Notes: generated from the letters alone by a model not told the origin. DNA of 64,000 nucleotides from Styela clava (GCF_964204865.1 NC_135254.1:17117001-17181000), one strand, 5' to 3'. Shown: positions 24,301 through 34,189, counted from the first letter of the stretch. Made by a program: numbers and translations.

Positions 24301-25938
24301 ACCGACTATAACACCGAATACAACGATTAAAGAATCAAATTAAGTAATTTTAGATTCCTAATTAACGTCTTGGTCAAAATAAATTTATTTGAAAATTATT
24401 TGCAAATACTTGGAAAGGAATAAAGCATATACGTCATGTTACCAGAAGCAATAATTAATCCACGATTTTTTTAACAGTATCTATACATTCTCAGAGATTC
24501 TCGCGGAGTATGACGTTGAAATTTGAGACAAGACAATTGTAAACAGGACGGATAAGGTACCGCACGATTGAAAAAATAATAAACTTTTTAAAAATCTTCT
24601 GCGGAGATTAACGTGTATTTTAGTCCATGATCTTTTGATGTCTATTTTAATTTACCGTAACAAAATAAGTCGCAATAATAGCCCGGAGGAATTTTAAAGT
24701 CCGTGACTATCATTCTATAGGACAGATACAAGTGTCACAAAATATGCATTGAGGAATGGTGGTCCTAATTACGACATCCGTCGTTTCCCTCAATAAATAA
24801 ACAATTAAGGAAAAGTATTCCATATATAATATAAGCATCCACAGGAATAAATTGACCGATGGAAAACGAATATCAAAACAACAATACGACTTCAATTTTG
24901 AGCCGATTAGAAGTTATAATTCAGTCCTTGATATTAGAGTGCAACTATCATATATGGGCCGTAGATGGAGCGCGATACACTCGCATTTATTGACTGGCGG
25001 TCGGACTTAATAATCCCAACAATTATTCATTCTGTTTCATAACTTACCAACAATAACTGCAGGGTCCTTTTGTCCGCCTTCTGGATTTACCCACAATTCC
25101 ACAGTAAAAAGGTCAGATATGAGGTCAACTTTTCGTCGAAGCAGGGTATTCCCAGTGAAGTAAGCGACTGAAGGTTCTTGAGCTTCGTTAATACTACCGG
25201 TGACATGACGTCGATTTCTGCTGTCTATCGTCAACGATGAATCAATCAGAGAGCCGTATGTCTGTACAAGTAATTAATTATTGGGATTTAAAATATTTGT
25301 TCATTTTGTATTAACTTTTATCTCTAATTAGATAAAAAGAAACAGCAATACATGCTCGATGAGATGATTAACAAACTTACCTTGTAAGGATGAAATTTTG
25401 CGTTTGAGTCAGAAATGATATTTCTTGCATAACGTGTTGCACATGTTTCTTCGCTGTTTTGATAACGACTGTGCGATTGTAGCTCGTCTAAAACTTTTTG
25501 CATGATTTTTTGTTTTGCTATATTTTGATTTTGCTCTCCGGTGTGAATGCGTTTTACAGTGCTTTTGTTTCGTTTAATTTGTCTAAGTGGTAACAGTCTA
25601 CGATTGCTTCGAAGCTTCTTCTTTGCCACACGCCTTCTACCCTGTCTCTGTTTTTGATGTCTATTTTCTTCGCGAGTGACATCTTTCACGTGTCCATTGT
25701 ACAAACCGTCCGCAAAACCACTATAAACTTCCAAGTTTTTACTCCTACTTATGTTCATTGAGTTGATATTAGGAATAAAATTTAATGAAAGTCCACCCCT
25801 TGCAGTTATGAAGTCGAGTTTAGAACAAATTGAATTTGACGTGGTAGTTCTGTGAACCCATGGGGCTTTAGGAGATAAATAAGGAAATATAACGAGAAAA
25901 ACAAAAACATTCCGCATGCTTGGTATATTGAAATACAT
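1..25938 (-). CDS. PAPPA-like: Pappalysin (PAPP-A family) secreted metalloprotease, 29 coding exons, 3' end outside window
   Basis: Secreted zinc metalloprotease of the pappalysin family; vertebrate members cleave IGF-binding proteins, and the substrate here is unknown. Exons in transcript order: 25381-25938, 25048-25261, 17147-17301, 16161-16327, 15661-15864, 14938-15124, 14512-14639, 9436-9645, 8927-9076, 8512-8687, 8078-8206, 7598-7745, 7359-7483, 7144-7279, 6739-6937, 6382-6479, 6039-6122, 5486-5612, 5192-5297, 4620-4918, 4349-4427 (or 4344), 4083-4221, 3540-3604, 3140-3315, 2656-2829, 2249-2439, 1120-1288, 630-765, <1-84. Phases join without a break; only the exon 21/22 junction is ambiguous. 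That gives about 1,600 residues here, close to vertebrate PAPP-A. Domain order (LamG-like, two LNRs, HExxHxxGxxH, Met-turn, CCPs) is diagnostic. PAPPA and PAPPA2 cannot be told apart. The last CCP and third LNR would lie before position 1. Borders are my inference from splice sites. Confidence 0.93.
283..303 (+). repeat. (AT)n microsatellite
   Basis: Run of about ten AT dinucleotides in a pappalysin intron. Confidence 0.8.
1544..1566 (+). repeat. Poly-G tract
   Basis: About 22 bases almost wholly G, immediately left of the 1590 element's target site. Confidence 0.8.
1590..1864. mobile_element. Short non-autonomous hAT element (275 bp) in pappalysin intron
   Basis: The 15-base inverted ends CAGTGTTCCCTCTAA and CAATGTTCCCTCTAA (one mismatch) are flanked by an exact 8-bp duplication CTTGGGAC (1582-1589, 1865-1872). 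The interior is rich in GCGCACAC motifs. Open frames over it are not genes. Confidence 0.9.
1991..2235. mobile_element. Short non-autonomous hAT element (245 bp) at a pappalysin splice donor
   Basis: Ends read CTGAGGTGGGCAAA and, on the other strand, CAGGGGTGGGCAAG. Flanking 8-mers GTGTAGTC (1983-1990) and GTGTAGTA (2236-2243) differ at one base. Subterminal GGGCCAGTGGGCC-like sequence is typical of this hAT group. It abuts the donor of exon 26. Confidence 0.82.
3540..4918 (-). CDS. PAPPA-like: Pappalysin exons 20-23: region before the CCP repeats
   Basis: Exons 4620-4918, about 4349-4427, 4083-4221 and 3540-3604. Exon 20 has SICYWYDEDGICEEFEEPNS, a strong family match. Exon 22 reads FTLLLPYGEE then TISCLQNQIEIEIP and ends KFG, joining exon 23 SDNVTIDAISLSSM in phase 2. 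The exon 21 to 22 junction is the one weak point: the obvious donor GTATCT (edge 4344) leaves phase 0, while exon 22 needs phase 1. Donor GTTCGG (edge 4349) solves this. Confidence 0.75.
3768..3860 (+). repeat. Possible tRNA-derived SINE head
   Basis: GTCCCAGCGGTTA followed about 30 bp later by GGGGTCGAGTATCTCC resembles degenerate tRNA A and B boxes. A cloverleaf with matching acceptor arms is not evident, so this is not called as a tRNA gene. It lies in a pappalysin intron. Confidence 0.3.
5192..7483 (-). CDS. PAPPA-like: Pappalysin exons 13-19: central region and DSL-like cysteine module
   Basis: Exons 7359-7483, 7144-7279, 6739-6937, 6382-6479, 6039-6122, 5486-5612 and 5192-5297. Recognisable blocks in family order are ISWAPPIDG, PSTIRIWVTFGTEDGDG, IKYKIHRDPPFPN, FCGDGIVQ and EECDDGNMENEDGCNSFC. 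Phases run 2/1/2/0/2/2/0/1 without a break. The 84-bp exon at 6039-6122 is easy to miss, but it is needed to keep frame and supplies the conserved KYK..RDPP block. A dispersed repeat copy lies in the intron at about 5812-5965. Confidence 0.85.
5765..5785 (+). repeat. (TTG)n microsatellite
   Basis: About seven TTG units in the pappalysin intron between exons 17 and 18. Confidence 0.75.
5812..5965 (+). repeat. Dispersed repeat, copy 1
   Basis: Shares ordered blocks CTTTTCTCTTC, AATTTTCA.TGGTTAAAG, AGAAGGCT and TGACGTCATCAAAATTA, then TATTTGAGC, with the copy at about 33545. It is in a pappalysin intron. Confidence 0.6.
6671..6721 (+). repeat. Short tandem duplication
   Basis: About 27-bp unit, TGTGAAGAAAAAAAAGACTG, occurs twice next to exon 15 of pappalysin. 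Confidence 0.7.
7598..8206 (-). CDS. PAPPA-like: Pappalysin exons 11-12: Met-turn and end of protease domain
   Basis: Exons 8078-8206 and 7598-7745. Exon 11 starts GDLCEDTNPTPMNMYCGEP and ends with TPYTNFMSYAG; the Met in FMSY is the metzincin Met-turn behind the zinc site. Exon 12 begins DGSCQDNFTPQQRGRMHCYI and carries IDLVYGEW, matching the end of the family protease domain. The open frame after 8078 runs on into the intron but has no family similarity, and the GTACAT donor at FMSYAG restores the alignment. Confidence 0.92.
8430..8485. mobile_element. Decayed hAT end in pappalysin intron 10
   Basis: The complement reads CAGAGGTTCCCAGCCGGGGC, a typical hAT terminal and subterminal sequence. 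No opposite end or target duplication found, so only a remnant. It ends 26 bp from the exon 10 border. Confidence 0.55.
8512..9076 (-). CDS. PAPPA-like: Pappalysin exons 9-10: metzincin catalytic core with zinc-binding HELGHNLGLLH
   Basis: Exons 8927-9076 and 8512-8687. The first encodes FPWDKEVFTSQGN, the second VHELGHNLGLLHVHHG. The second holds the complete HExxHxxGxxH zinc site with the catalytic Glu, so the protease is predicted to be active. Exon 9 is best ended at GTAATC (exon edge 8927), because phase 2 is then continuous into exon 10; a nearby GCAAGT would break frame. Exon 10 ends at GTATGA (edge 8512). The next intron is only about 300 bp and contains a decayed hAT end. Confidence 0.93.
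9436..9645 (-). CDS. PAPPA-like: Pappalysin exon 8: two Lin12-Notch repeats (LNR1, LNR2)
   Basis: A single exon encodes CNVECMHARLGYDGGDC (LNR1) and KGDGHCDPECNKIYHSWDLG (LNR2). Their cysteine and Asp/Gly spacing is that of calcium-binding Notch repeats. In vertebrate PAPP-A these repeats help determine substrate specificity; a similar role here is inference. The exon ends with FDPKSPHR, which in the family immediately precedes the protease domain. The exon enters with one base and leaves in phase 2, consistent with both neighbours. Confidence 0.93.
10174..11783. mobile_element. hAT element nested in 10070-12456 (1,610 bp)
   Basis: Ends CAGTGATTCCCAAAG and CAGCGGTTCCTAAAC are imperfect inverted repeats. 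Flanking 8-mers ATATAGGC and ATATAGGA match at seven of eight. Both ends are followed by GGGCGAT-type G-rich motifs. The interior includes a piece of a third hAT family (10917-11170). Confidence 0.82.
10917..11170 (+). pseudogene. Relic of hAT transposase 3' end and right terminus
   Basis: The stretch from about 10917 resembles the end of the intact transposase at about 63448-63560 (CGATGTTTGGAAG...CATAT, ATTACAAAGAACA), with stops and indels. It runs to GCCGACCCCTG at 11170, the right end motif of that family. No matching left end was found, so it is a fragment. Confidence 0.7.
13214..13330. repeat. Possible mariner terminal remnant
   Basis: ACAGTGTCCATAAAGTCTTTC resembles termini of mariner-type elements. 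No partner end was found, so this is weak. Confidence 0.25.
14512..15124 (-). CDS. PAPPA-like: Pappalysin exons 6-7: region between LamG and the first Notch repeat
   Basis: Exons 14938-15124 and 14512-14639. They contain PPCGQTICDNPEIVRSY and, after a phase-0 intron, the SEVFDRHNITWV segment, which corresponds to the conserved stretch just before LNR1 in pappalysins. The first exon uses acceptor ...GATCAG at 15125-15126; its first base completes an Arg codon left by exon 5. The second ends in phase 2 at GTAAGT, and its CA joins the A of exon 8. Both exons are supported by frame and family alignment. Confidence 0.85.
15661..25261 (-). CDS. PAPPA-like: Pappalysin exons 2-5: laminin-G-like domain
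   Basis: Four exons (25048-25261, 17147-17301, 16161-16327, 15661-15864) encode the N-terminal LamG-like module. Visible hallmarks are FTVELWVNPEGGQKDPAVIV, IRLYVNGVQV and LLLGGNEKMTHGYRG, in the order and spacing of vertebrate PAPP-A. Phases 1, 0 and 2 close across the three introns. Intron 2 (17302-25047) is about 7.7 kb, far longer than any other intron in the gene. Exon 4 appears to end at a GC donor (CAG|GCAATT at 16161/16160): using it gives GYRGMIDQLK, which matches the family, whereas reading on gives unrelated sequence. Confidence 0.85.
16852..16990. mobile_element. Orphan hAT left end
   Basis: CAGTGGTCGGCAACC is a hAT terminal sequence close to that of the full-length element. No right end or target duplication was found; right limit approximate. 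Confidence 0.45.
17302..25047 (-). other. Large pappalysin intron 2, no gene seen
   Basis: About 7.7 kb between LamG exons 2 and 3. I see no exon of the host gene; phases join directly across it. It contains a mariner-like terminal fragment at about 22010-22205 and several open frames of 60-120 codons (for example 17705-18070 on minus and 21510-21779 on plus) with no recognisable family, splice context or conservation that I could check. Confidence 0.5.
22010..22205. mobile_element. Fragment of the same mariner-like family
   Basis: Shares GCCGAGGAGGTCATTT and CACGAACAGAAGTT with 34920-35115 and ends in GGGTCACCC before TA. Only the terminal part is present, in pappalysin intron 2. Confidence 0.6.
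25381..25938 (-). CDS. PAPPA-like: Pappalysin exon 1: signal peptide and basic pro-region
   Basis: The ATG at 25938 opens a protein with a hydrophobic leader (MRNVFVFLVIFPYLSP), as expected for a secreted protein. A long prosegment follows, with dense basic clusters around residues 90-125 (QGRRRVAKKK, LRSNRR) that could be furin-type processing sites. The exon ends in phase 0 at a consensus GTAAGT donor. The pro-region does not resemble vertebrate sequence closely, which is normal for this fast-evolving part. The start is the first ATG of the open frame and could move to the internal Met just before RNVF. I did not identify a promoter. Confidence 0.8.
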
Positions 25939-26617
25939 CTTGCAGATGCTATACCATACAGTCCTTAAGGTAGCAATCTCTGGAACAATTTCTTCTTTTC
26001 ACTTTATATGTTTGTTGTTTATCTGGTGAAAAATTGCAGCAGCAATGACGTTTTATAGGCATCTTCAATATTTATATAGTGGTACGAAACCATGAACTAG
26101 ACTTTTCATTTTTTTCTACATTGTGAATGAAATATAGTAGTACAACTAGGGAGAAAAAAAATTGAAGACATCATAATCTTCCGTGGTCTGGTATTGCACG
26201 TCTGTCGATAAATGAAATGACTAAACAGCTGAGCCGGGTACCGATTTCCCGATATGCAGTGAAAAGAGAGAAATTCATTCACAATTTTTTTCACTCAGCC
26301 AACTGTATCAATTCGATGCTAGAATTAACAACTAATTCATATTTGAATATGAATCTCACAAGGTGCGAACGTAACGGGTCGCAGTCGACGCCAATCCGGC
26401 ATGTTATTTCATTTAGCAATGAGTTAGGAAAGTACTAACGCGTCATATCCGACATTAAAATACGTCATCGATTTTCTTTCGAGAAATTTGTTGTTTTAAT
26501 AAATCTTCCGATGACGGATCAAATTTACCCCGTTATGCTTGAATAGCTCTCGCTTCGGGTTAGTTATTTTGGCGGGACGAGCACCATCCTGTGCTAGCTT
26601 ACCGGTGCTGCTTTTAC

Positions 26618-26845
26618 CTAACTTTGCTTTCACCTTTGAAGGGATTGGAACGCTGTCTCTGGATGAGCGCCACCTGGAATCTAACTTCTCTTACTGCCCC
26701 TGTGGTTGATGTTGTGGTAAGTAATTGGTATTGATCCAACCTGTGAAGAATTTCTCTACAAGCTGCTGAAAGGTCAGGTTCTTGTGTGTTTTTCAATTCT
26801 CCAACACATCGAAATAACAAAACTATTGACTGAACTTTTAACAAC
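26618..26845 (-). CDS. Candidate internal exon of an unidentified gene
   Basis: A 228-bp open stretch bounded by a good acceptor (CTCTCAG, edge 26845) and a good donor (GTAAAA, edge 26618). It reads with amphipathic, protein-like composition, including ELKNTQEPDLSAACREILHR and VREVRFQVALIQRQR. I do not recognise the family. It lies upstream of pappalysin on the same strand, so it could be a 5' exon of that gene or part of another one. No partner exon was found. It may equally be chance. Confidence 0.3.
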
Positions 26846-29800
26846 CTGAGAGATCAAAGTGGTTAATTTTCATGTTGTACATCGACTCATTTCAAATCGT
26901 TTGATACTGCGAAGTTCCAGTAAACGCCTTAAAATAAACGCTTTGATCCATCCTAACCACTCCTTCAGATCTGTAATAGTGTCAAGTCACTGTAACAACA
27001 TAAATTTTGCAACTGTCTACATGTTGTATCTCGCTCTAAACGTCAACAACGTCAATCACCAATGAACGCCATGTGTGTGTAGTGCAGACTTCGTGATCAT
27101 CACGTTGTTTTAATTTGATAACTTATTGGTATTGCCTATATATAAATATGACCCCACAGTTTATTTGTATGCATTGTCACTCCGCTCCCCGTAGGCCGCG
27201 CTTTTGCAAGATGTTGCACAAAGTCGTGCTGCCGAGTCGGATCTTGACTGCCTTATTCAATTTTAATTGCTGGCTCGATATGTCGAAATCTAGGATATCA
27301 GACTGATAACATGAAAATCTCATTGCAACTGTAAGCTACTTGCTACACTCATTGAGTCATATTAAATTTTAGTCTGTAATTCCTCACTTATAGCACTGTA
27401 CATATTTTTGCATTTGCCTAAAATATAATTATGATTAAAATTTCCTATCGATACTTACGAGCCGTATTAACATGGATTTTGCAAAATAGAGCAATTGCCG
27501 TTAACATAGTTTTACTCAAGTCGGAAATAGGACTTTAGATTGCAAGTCCAAATACACACACCAAAATTAATTTTGAAAAGATGTATTATGAAGAGGTTTC
27601 ATCGAGCGAATAACGGAAGTCAACGATTCATTACATTACAGTGTAATTGGTACATAAAACTCCATCGTATACTTGCCAAAAATTAGACGTCTTCAAAAAT
27701 TTCAGTTGAATTGTCTATTCTATGTTTCTACTACAGCATAAATACATGATCATTGTTTTGCTTTGCGTAACCTGCGTCTGTATGTTTCGTTGAGACTGCC
27801 GTTGTTTCGTTGCCGTTTCGTTGAATACTACGAAGCATCCCCCATGCCAGTAAGCCGGAAAATAATTTGACGGATGGGGTTTACAAAATATTTGAAATAT
27901 TCACATGAGATATGATTTCGTATATTTAGGATCGATAGTTAAAAATGAAAAAATAAGACATTACATTGAGGCAGTGATCAGCGACGCTTGCCTGATATGT
28001 TAATAAGAACACATATGCAAAAACATTTACCCATCGCCAGAATACGAACAGAATGTTGCTCCACATTTAAATTTTCACAAATATGATTTTGCAATGTTAA
28101 ATGTGGCTATACAAATTTTCTTTGACGCTCTAAATGTTTACCGTTGGTTTCGTAACAAAGTACGACAAAGGCTGGTAATTTCTGCATAGGCAAATGGCGC
28201 CTTTTGTGCAAAAACTGAATACGCAATTATACTCCAATACTTATTTGGGGCAATACAATGATCAAATCAAATACAGGGTAGTGAATTAGGCAAACGAGCA
28301 CGTTTGACTATGTCTAGTTACCTTTTTCAATACATACGATGTCGCTTATTCTGCCGTATTGCATAAACGTCTGAGTCTAGGGTAATTTTATTCCAGCTGG
28401 GCGAGTATTTCAACACTATGCTCTATATAGGTATTGCAACATTCGTTAGCATAGAAAAGGTCGCGGTCTTTCAATTTTTCATCGCTTATACATTTCACTG
28501 GCTAATGATCAAGCAACATTATGAACGGATTAAGAAAGTTCGTTATACAGCATCAGACCTTTGAGGTTTTCGTCACTTTCGGAAAAGTTCTTGTCGACAT
28601 GATGTTTAATAGGCAGAGTAAAATAACAACACAATTTGCGCTATTGAATTTTAAGTCCCTTCTAATGGCTTTTTTGTGTTGACTAATGATCTTTGATTAT
28701 ACATGCTGGCTTAAACGCCAAGACATATTCAAAAAGGCAACGTGTCAATGTTCTAACGCGAGACTATAGTAAAAATAATATTTATAATACATCTCGTGAA
28801 GTTATTTTCTGGATAATATTTTTGACTTTCCTTTTCTAATGTACAAATGTGAAAATTTCCTATATTTACTAACTGAATATTGGTTATATCATAAAAGATG
28901 AGTGACAGTTAATAAATTAATCTCAGCAATTAATATTTCATCCTGTTGAATGAATTAATACTTTTGTTTAAAATTCTTTCAATGATCCGCGCACTCACAC
29001 TCATGCGGTCTTTTATGGAGAAAGTTCGGTACATATAATTTGAATAAATGAAAGAAAGCGTTACGCAAACTAGTATATTTTAAATTTTGTAGTATATAAA
29101 TAGTTTATCGCGGATGCTTTCTGTTTTGAATAAAAAAAATCTCTGTCGATTACACAAAGCTACATTATAAGTACTCAATATTCTATTCGAAAAAATAAAA
29201 CTGACATAATGTCAAAATAATAACCAAGTGTGGCCACTACAAAGAGCGCCATGACGGGGAAAATTGTATAAGCCTCGTTTCAAAACCGGCAATCAACTGG
29301 TAACAAAATGGAAGACTAATTACGAATTATCAAAATTTGTTTGATGGAAAAATTGGGTCATGGTATATTAGAGAAACCATTAGGACACCATTTGCCTTAG
29401 AATGAAATTCTCAAAAATTACCAGCCTTACACAGTAAAAAAAGATTTTTGCCCTACTCAAAACATATTCCAAGTGAGATTCACCTTGTTTTCTTACACAA
29501 ACGCGTCTGGTAGTATATTGCTTACAGACGGATGATTTCCGCCAGACAAGTTACAATCATAATTAAATACCGATAACAGCTAACCATCTCCGAATTCCAT
29601 TTGAATCATAATTATTTTTTCCATTTTCTAACCGCCGTCTGAGTAGTCACAGATATAACTTCTGTGTTTCTTATTTGGGTTTGACCCACGAAAAGGTCAT
29701 ATGATGAGTTATGGAAGTATTTTGAAGAGAACACATTCCTGCTTTACAAGCGTTTTACTAATTTTTTTTTTTTTTACAAACACGATAAATCCATCTGCTC

Positions 29801-32424
29801 AGATGAACTATTATTTTTAAGAGCTGTAGTATAAGAACACACCATGAATAAATAAATAGTTCCTAAATATGGCCAATCTGGCGTGGCCTAAAATCACGAA
29901 TATAAATTATATATCAGCGACGCTAATTCAACGTGGAATTGCAACTGAAGTAGTACTGAAATAAAAGTGACTGAATTCTGTGCCGTGCCACCAAAAATAA
30001 CATTATTTATGTGAAATGACACTGCTCACCCAGGGGATTTCCCCGTGATCAACGATAAATGGTGAAACCTCTTAATTGAAAATTGGTTTCTGAAAAAATG
30101 TGATCTATTCAATTTACGAGTTATAAAATATAATTGGGACAATTAAAATTTCACTGCTATTTTCCGTGTTCTTGTTTTTTATTCATGTTTTTACTAGTTA
30201 TCCACTAGAATTTATATTTGACGGGTAGGATTACAGGATGCAATGAAACATTTTAGCGCGTTAATATAAGTAAGAGAGGTGAATCTAATTTTGAGTACAA
30301 ATTGCAAAGATGGCCACATTTTTAAGTTCCAACCGAATGCTTTATATTCGTGATCTTTACTGGTTTATCGTAATCATCTTTGAATAATTTTAATAAAAAG
30401 TGTTTATTTTGTCAATTTAAAGGATTTGGTAATTTAGTTACCTTCAACTTTTGAGTTTTATGAAATTTCTGTATATATCTGTCTTGAAAGACTTCTAAAC
30501 TAATGCTATCTCATGCATACCAATCAAGTAATTTTCCGGCGGTACTGAATTGTTCTGCTTTTTTAACCTTACATTCACATAAAGTTACTCCTTATTCTTA
30601 ACTTTACTTGATATTAAAATTTGCATCAAAATCTTGTGGTTGACCTTAAAGACAATTTGTTATTGCGTTCGTTCCTCGTCTATAACTGACAGACGAAAAT
30701 AGTGTGCGAACTAAATCTTCGATCAGCAGACTAATACGGCTAATTGACTTTGTGACAGCATACCTGGCTGGAGACCACCGTTTATGCTGCCCACTTCGAT
30801 AATACGAAAGAAAAAGTTGTCTATAGTGCACTGGTATTTTATCACTATTGTTTATAAAATAATTTATGAAATGTAGTTCCATGTAAACGTATTGAGTTCT
30901 ATGAACGATTTGGGCTGATTCATTGAATATCTTTGGTAAACGAAGACTTGTAATTATCTCTTAAATGATTATAAAGAAAGGATAGTGAATATGCTATTGT
31001 TTAAATTAAAATACTTTAGCTAATAGTAATTTACTATTGTAACAGACTTACTGAAAACCATTTGATGCCAGATAGGCGTCGTAAATTATATTTATATATA
31101 TATATAATCATCTTTGCGCAAAAACGGATTTCTGAATTTTGTAACTGCTGTTAATATGAAGTTGATTTTACAATCCAATTTATTTTGGTTCTAGAAGACC
31201 AATCGTGGCCTGCATATGTCCCTCGACGCCGTAACCTATAAGTTAGTACGGAATTTAGTAAAATTCTTGTTAATTGAGCGCGACGTTTTAATAGGGAATA
31301 CTCATGTATCCAGAATTATTAAATTATCAAAATAATGAGTTATAATGACAAGTATTCCTTCCCGCGGTACCTTTCATATTACTGTGTATCACACACACTT
31401 AATTTTATTTTAATTTCCTCTCGCTGAAATAGGTGTGATATCTCAAATGTTTCCGACAAAAAGAATTGCTGGACGTACGTCTTATGTGGCGCAATTTTGA
31501 TATGTTTTGGAACTGGTTTTTGAGAAGGCCACCTTGAAGTGGACGAAGAATAACTTAGCATGTTACGCAATTGGTGTTGCATCGCTTTTCGGCAACTCTT
31601 CGAATTCTGATATTTTCGTGTCATTGAAATGGAAGCCTTGTCAACTGCGGAGAATTACAATATGAAAACCGCGACTAGCTAAATGAAGATGTAACACAGT
31701 TTTACAATATTGCGTTTTTTATTGTTCGAGCAGGCTGTGGAAATAACCTGTTATAGTATCTCGTAATGGCTGTCATTTGATATTTCAGTTAATGTTACAA
31801 AAATTTAAAATGCAATACAAATGCAGTATTACGTCTTCAAGACTATTTATTCGAAAACTATCAATAAAAAAGCGTGATAGTGAAATGGAAATTAATTCAT
31901 TGACCAAATTCAAACATCAATTCCTCCAATGCAATTAGCCAACAATAATTTTGTATGGAAGTTTATAACGGCTGTATTAATATGCCAATTGCAAATTCGA
32001 AATAAACATTATTACCTTGTTTGGACAGGACATTTATCAACTAGGGGAGTTCTTTACCATAACTTATATAGAAAAATTATAATTATATGATATTACGTAT
32101 GTCTGCATTAAAATGGCCATGACTCAACTACATTGGAGCAATAATAGGACGGAAGGGTCTTGAGGTCAGCACCGTAAAGACATTTAAATAATAACATGCC
32201 CCTGTCGGAGTCCCACTGGGACTGACACCGATAAACCACATCATTAACTTTAATACCTTTAGATTTATTATTACCATTGACGGGGTGTACAGTAATTAGA
32301 CCCCTCGTCTGCGAGTGCACAAATCAGACGGCAGTTCGATTGCGTGTTTAAAACAGAGCTATCGCGTCTGTCAAAAGATCTTAGTTTCTTCGCAACAGAG
32401 CCTTCGTCACTGATGCACTATAAC

Positions 32425-32832
32425 CAGGGATTCCATACCGTCCTTATTTTTAAGATTTATCCTTATTTTTGGCTTGCGTCTTATTTTTGGCTTGCATGTT
32501 CTTATTTTAGGCATGGAGATAGGCATGAAGCATTGTTAGTGTGGTAATTCTTAGGTTTTGTCGTGGTGGTGGTTAATGATGACTGCATTTCGCGCTGCAC
32601 TAGTTATTTTAGCCTACATTTAAAAATGAGAAAACGTAAGAACGTTTCTCTTGATGAATACGGGAAATAATTCAAGGTTAAACGAAGCTTGAAGGGTGAG
32701 TGCTTCGCACACTGTGACGTCTGTAATTGTGACATTAACCTGGAGGCCATAGGAAAGACAGCTATTTCTGCTCACAATGCAGAAATTTTTTCAGTTGTCC
32801 TTATTTTGGGTTCCAGATCGATGAAATCCCTG
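32425..32832 (+). mobile_element. hAT element (408 bp) with a BED-finger fragment
   Basis: Ends CAGGGATTCCATAC and CAGGGATTTCATCG, with exact 8-bp duplication ACTATAAC (32417-32424, 32833-32840). From 32626 the frame reads MRKRKNVSLDEYGK, a stop, then FKVKRSLKGECF and CDVCNCDINLE, which resembles the N-terminal zinc finger of a hAT transposase. It is an internal deletion of a larger element. Confidence 0.87.
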
Positions 32833-33544
32833 ACTATAACTATGTTCAATTTTTCATAATAGCTACCTAATTTTGTCAAATTGCGAAAAATAGTTCAAAA
32901 AAATATATTTTAATAATTTTCAAAATCATTCCTATTAAATATATATTAGAGTGTATAAACAACACTAAAAAGAATTAGTTTTTTCTACAAAAAAATGGAT
33001 ATGTCCAATGTCAATGACTTCAACAATTTTACTATCGCAATAACTTCATACGTGTGTGGGCCCAACACATTCGATATCACAGTTTATATATATCTGTTAC
33101 TAAATTCAAGCAGGTTTATAGCATACCCTAGCGGTATATTTCAAGTCATCAGACAAAAACAAGCACGAGGTGTTTACTAGACCCTACATTATAAAGTTAT
33201 ATACTTCAGTAAGCCACTACTATTTGTGTTTTAATATAAAAGATCGTAAATCGTTGTGCCAATAAAATAAACAGTCGTATTTGGAGTTTGAAATGGTTAT
33301 TTGTCAAGCCGCGTCCGATTACCGACAATTTTGAAGCATTCTAATGTCTGCGGTTCGATATGTCTAGTCTAGCAACCAAAACCATAAATGTTCTGTAATA
33401 TACTTCACCTTTGCAACAACAAACTGCGACACAGCTATTGATTCATTCAGTTTGCGTTGATGAAACGTTATGACATTGGTAAAATCCCACAATAGATGTA
33501 GTTTATTGGACACGAAATCGAGATATGGATCGTTTTGTCATGTT

Positions 33545-33860
33545 GTTTTGAAAAAATCACTTTTCTCTTCAACTGCAGGAATAATTGCTTCGGAATTTTC
33601 AATGGTTAAAGCTTATTGTTGTTGCTAGAAGGCTTTCATTTATTTCAAAAATTGTTTGTGGGCTCCATTGGAATCGTTTTTCACTTCGAAGTTTCGTGTG
33701 GTGACGTCATCAAAATTAAAAATTACGCACTGTGCCGTGGCTCCGTGATCACATCTCAGTGATCTGGTGTTCAGACTACCAGTACTGTAAAATATATGAT
33801 ACTACTTCGTTTTGGTCTTCTTATCCGTATATTTGAGCTTGTATTTACTTTCTTGTTCAT
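33545..33860 (+). repeat. Dispersed repeat, copy 2
   Basis: Same block order as at 5812-5965, with extra sequence after GTGACGTCATCAAAATTA. The insert includes a tRNA-like GTGGCTCCGTGATC stretch. Ends not defined. Confidence 0.55.
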
Positions 33861-34189
33861 CAGAAACATTAAATTCAGTAACGAAAGCGCGCTTAGTCCT
33901 ACTCATGCTTAACAAAGTCGTGCTACACAACGTGAATCTCGAGCGCAAAACTCGTAAGTAGTCAACATTCACTGGGTGTTTCGTAACTCCGAGTTTGGGC
34001 CAATTCTTTCAATCATGGCGATTAGAATCTACAAAATGTCCTCTCTTGTAGGTTACGAGTTGAATTTATGACGTGATTCGCTACAACGATCAACAAGCAG
34101 TTGTACTCAAGGGCTAAATAAATGCTTGTACTTTTAACTCCCGTTCTGGAAGGTGGTTGACTATGGGGTGACATCAATGTAGTAGACTA

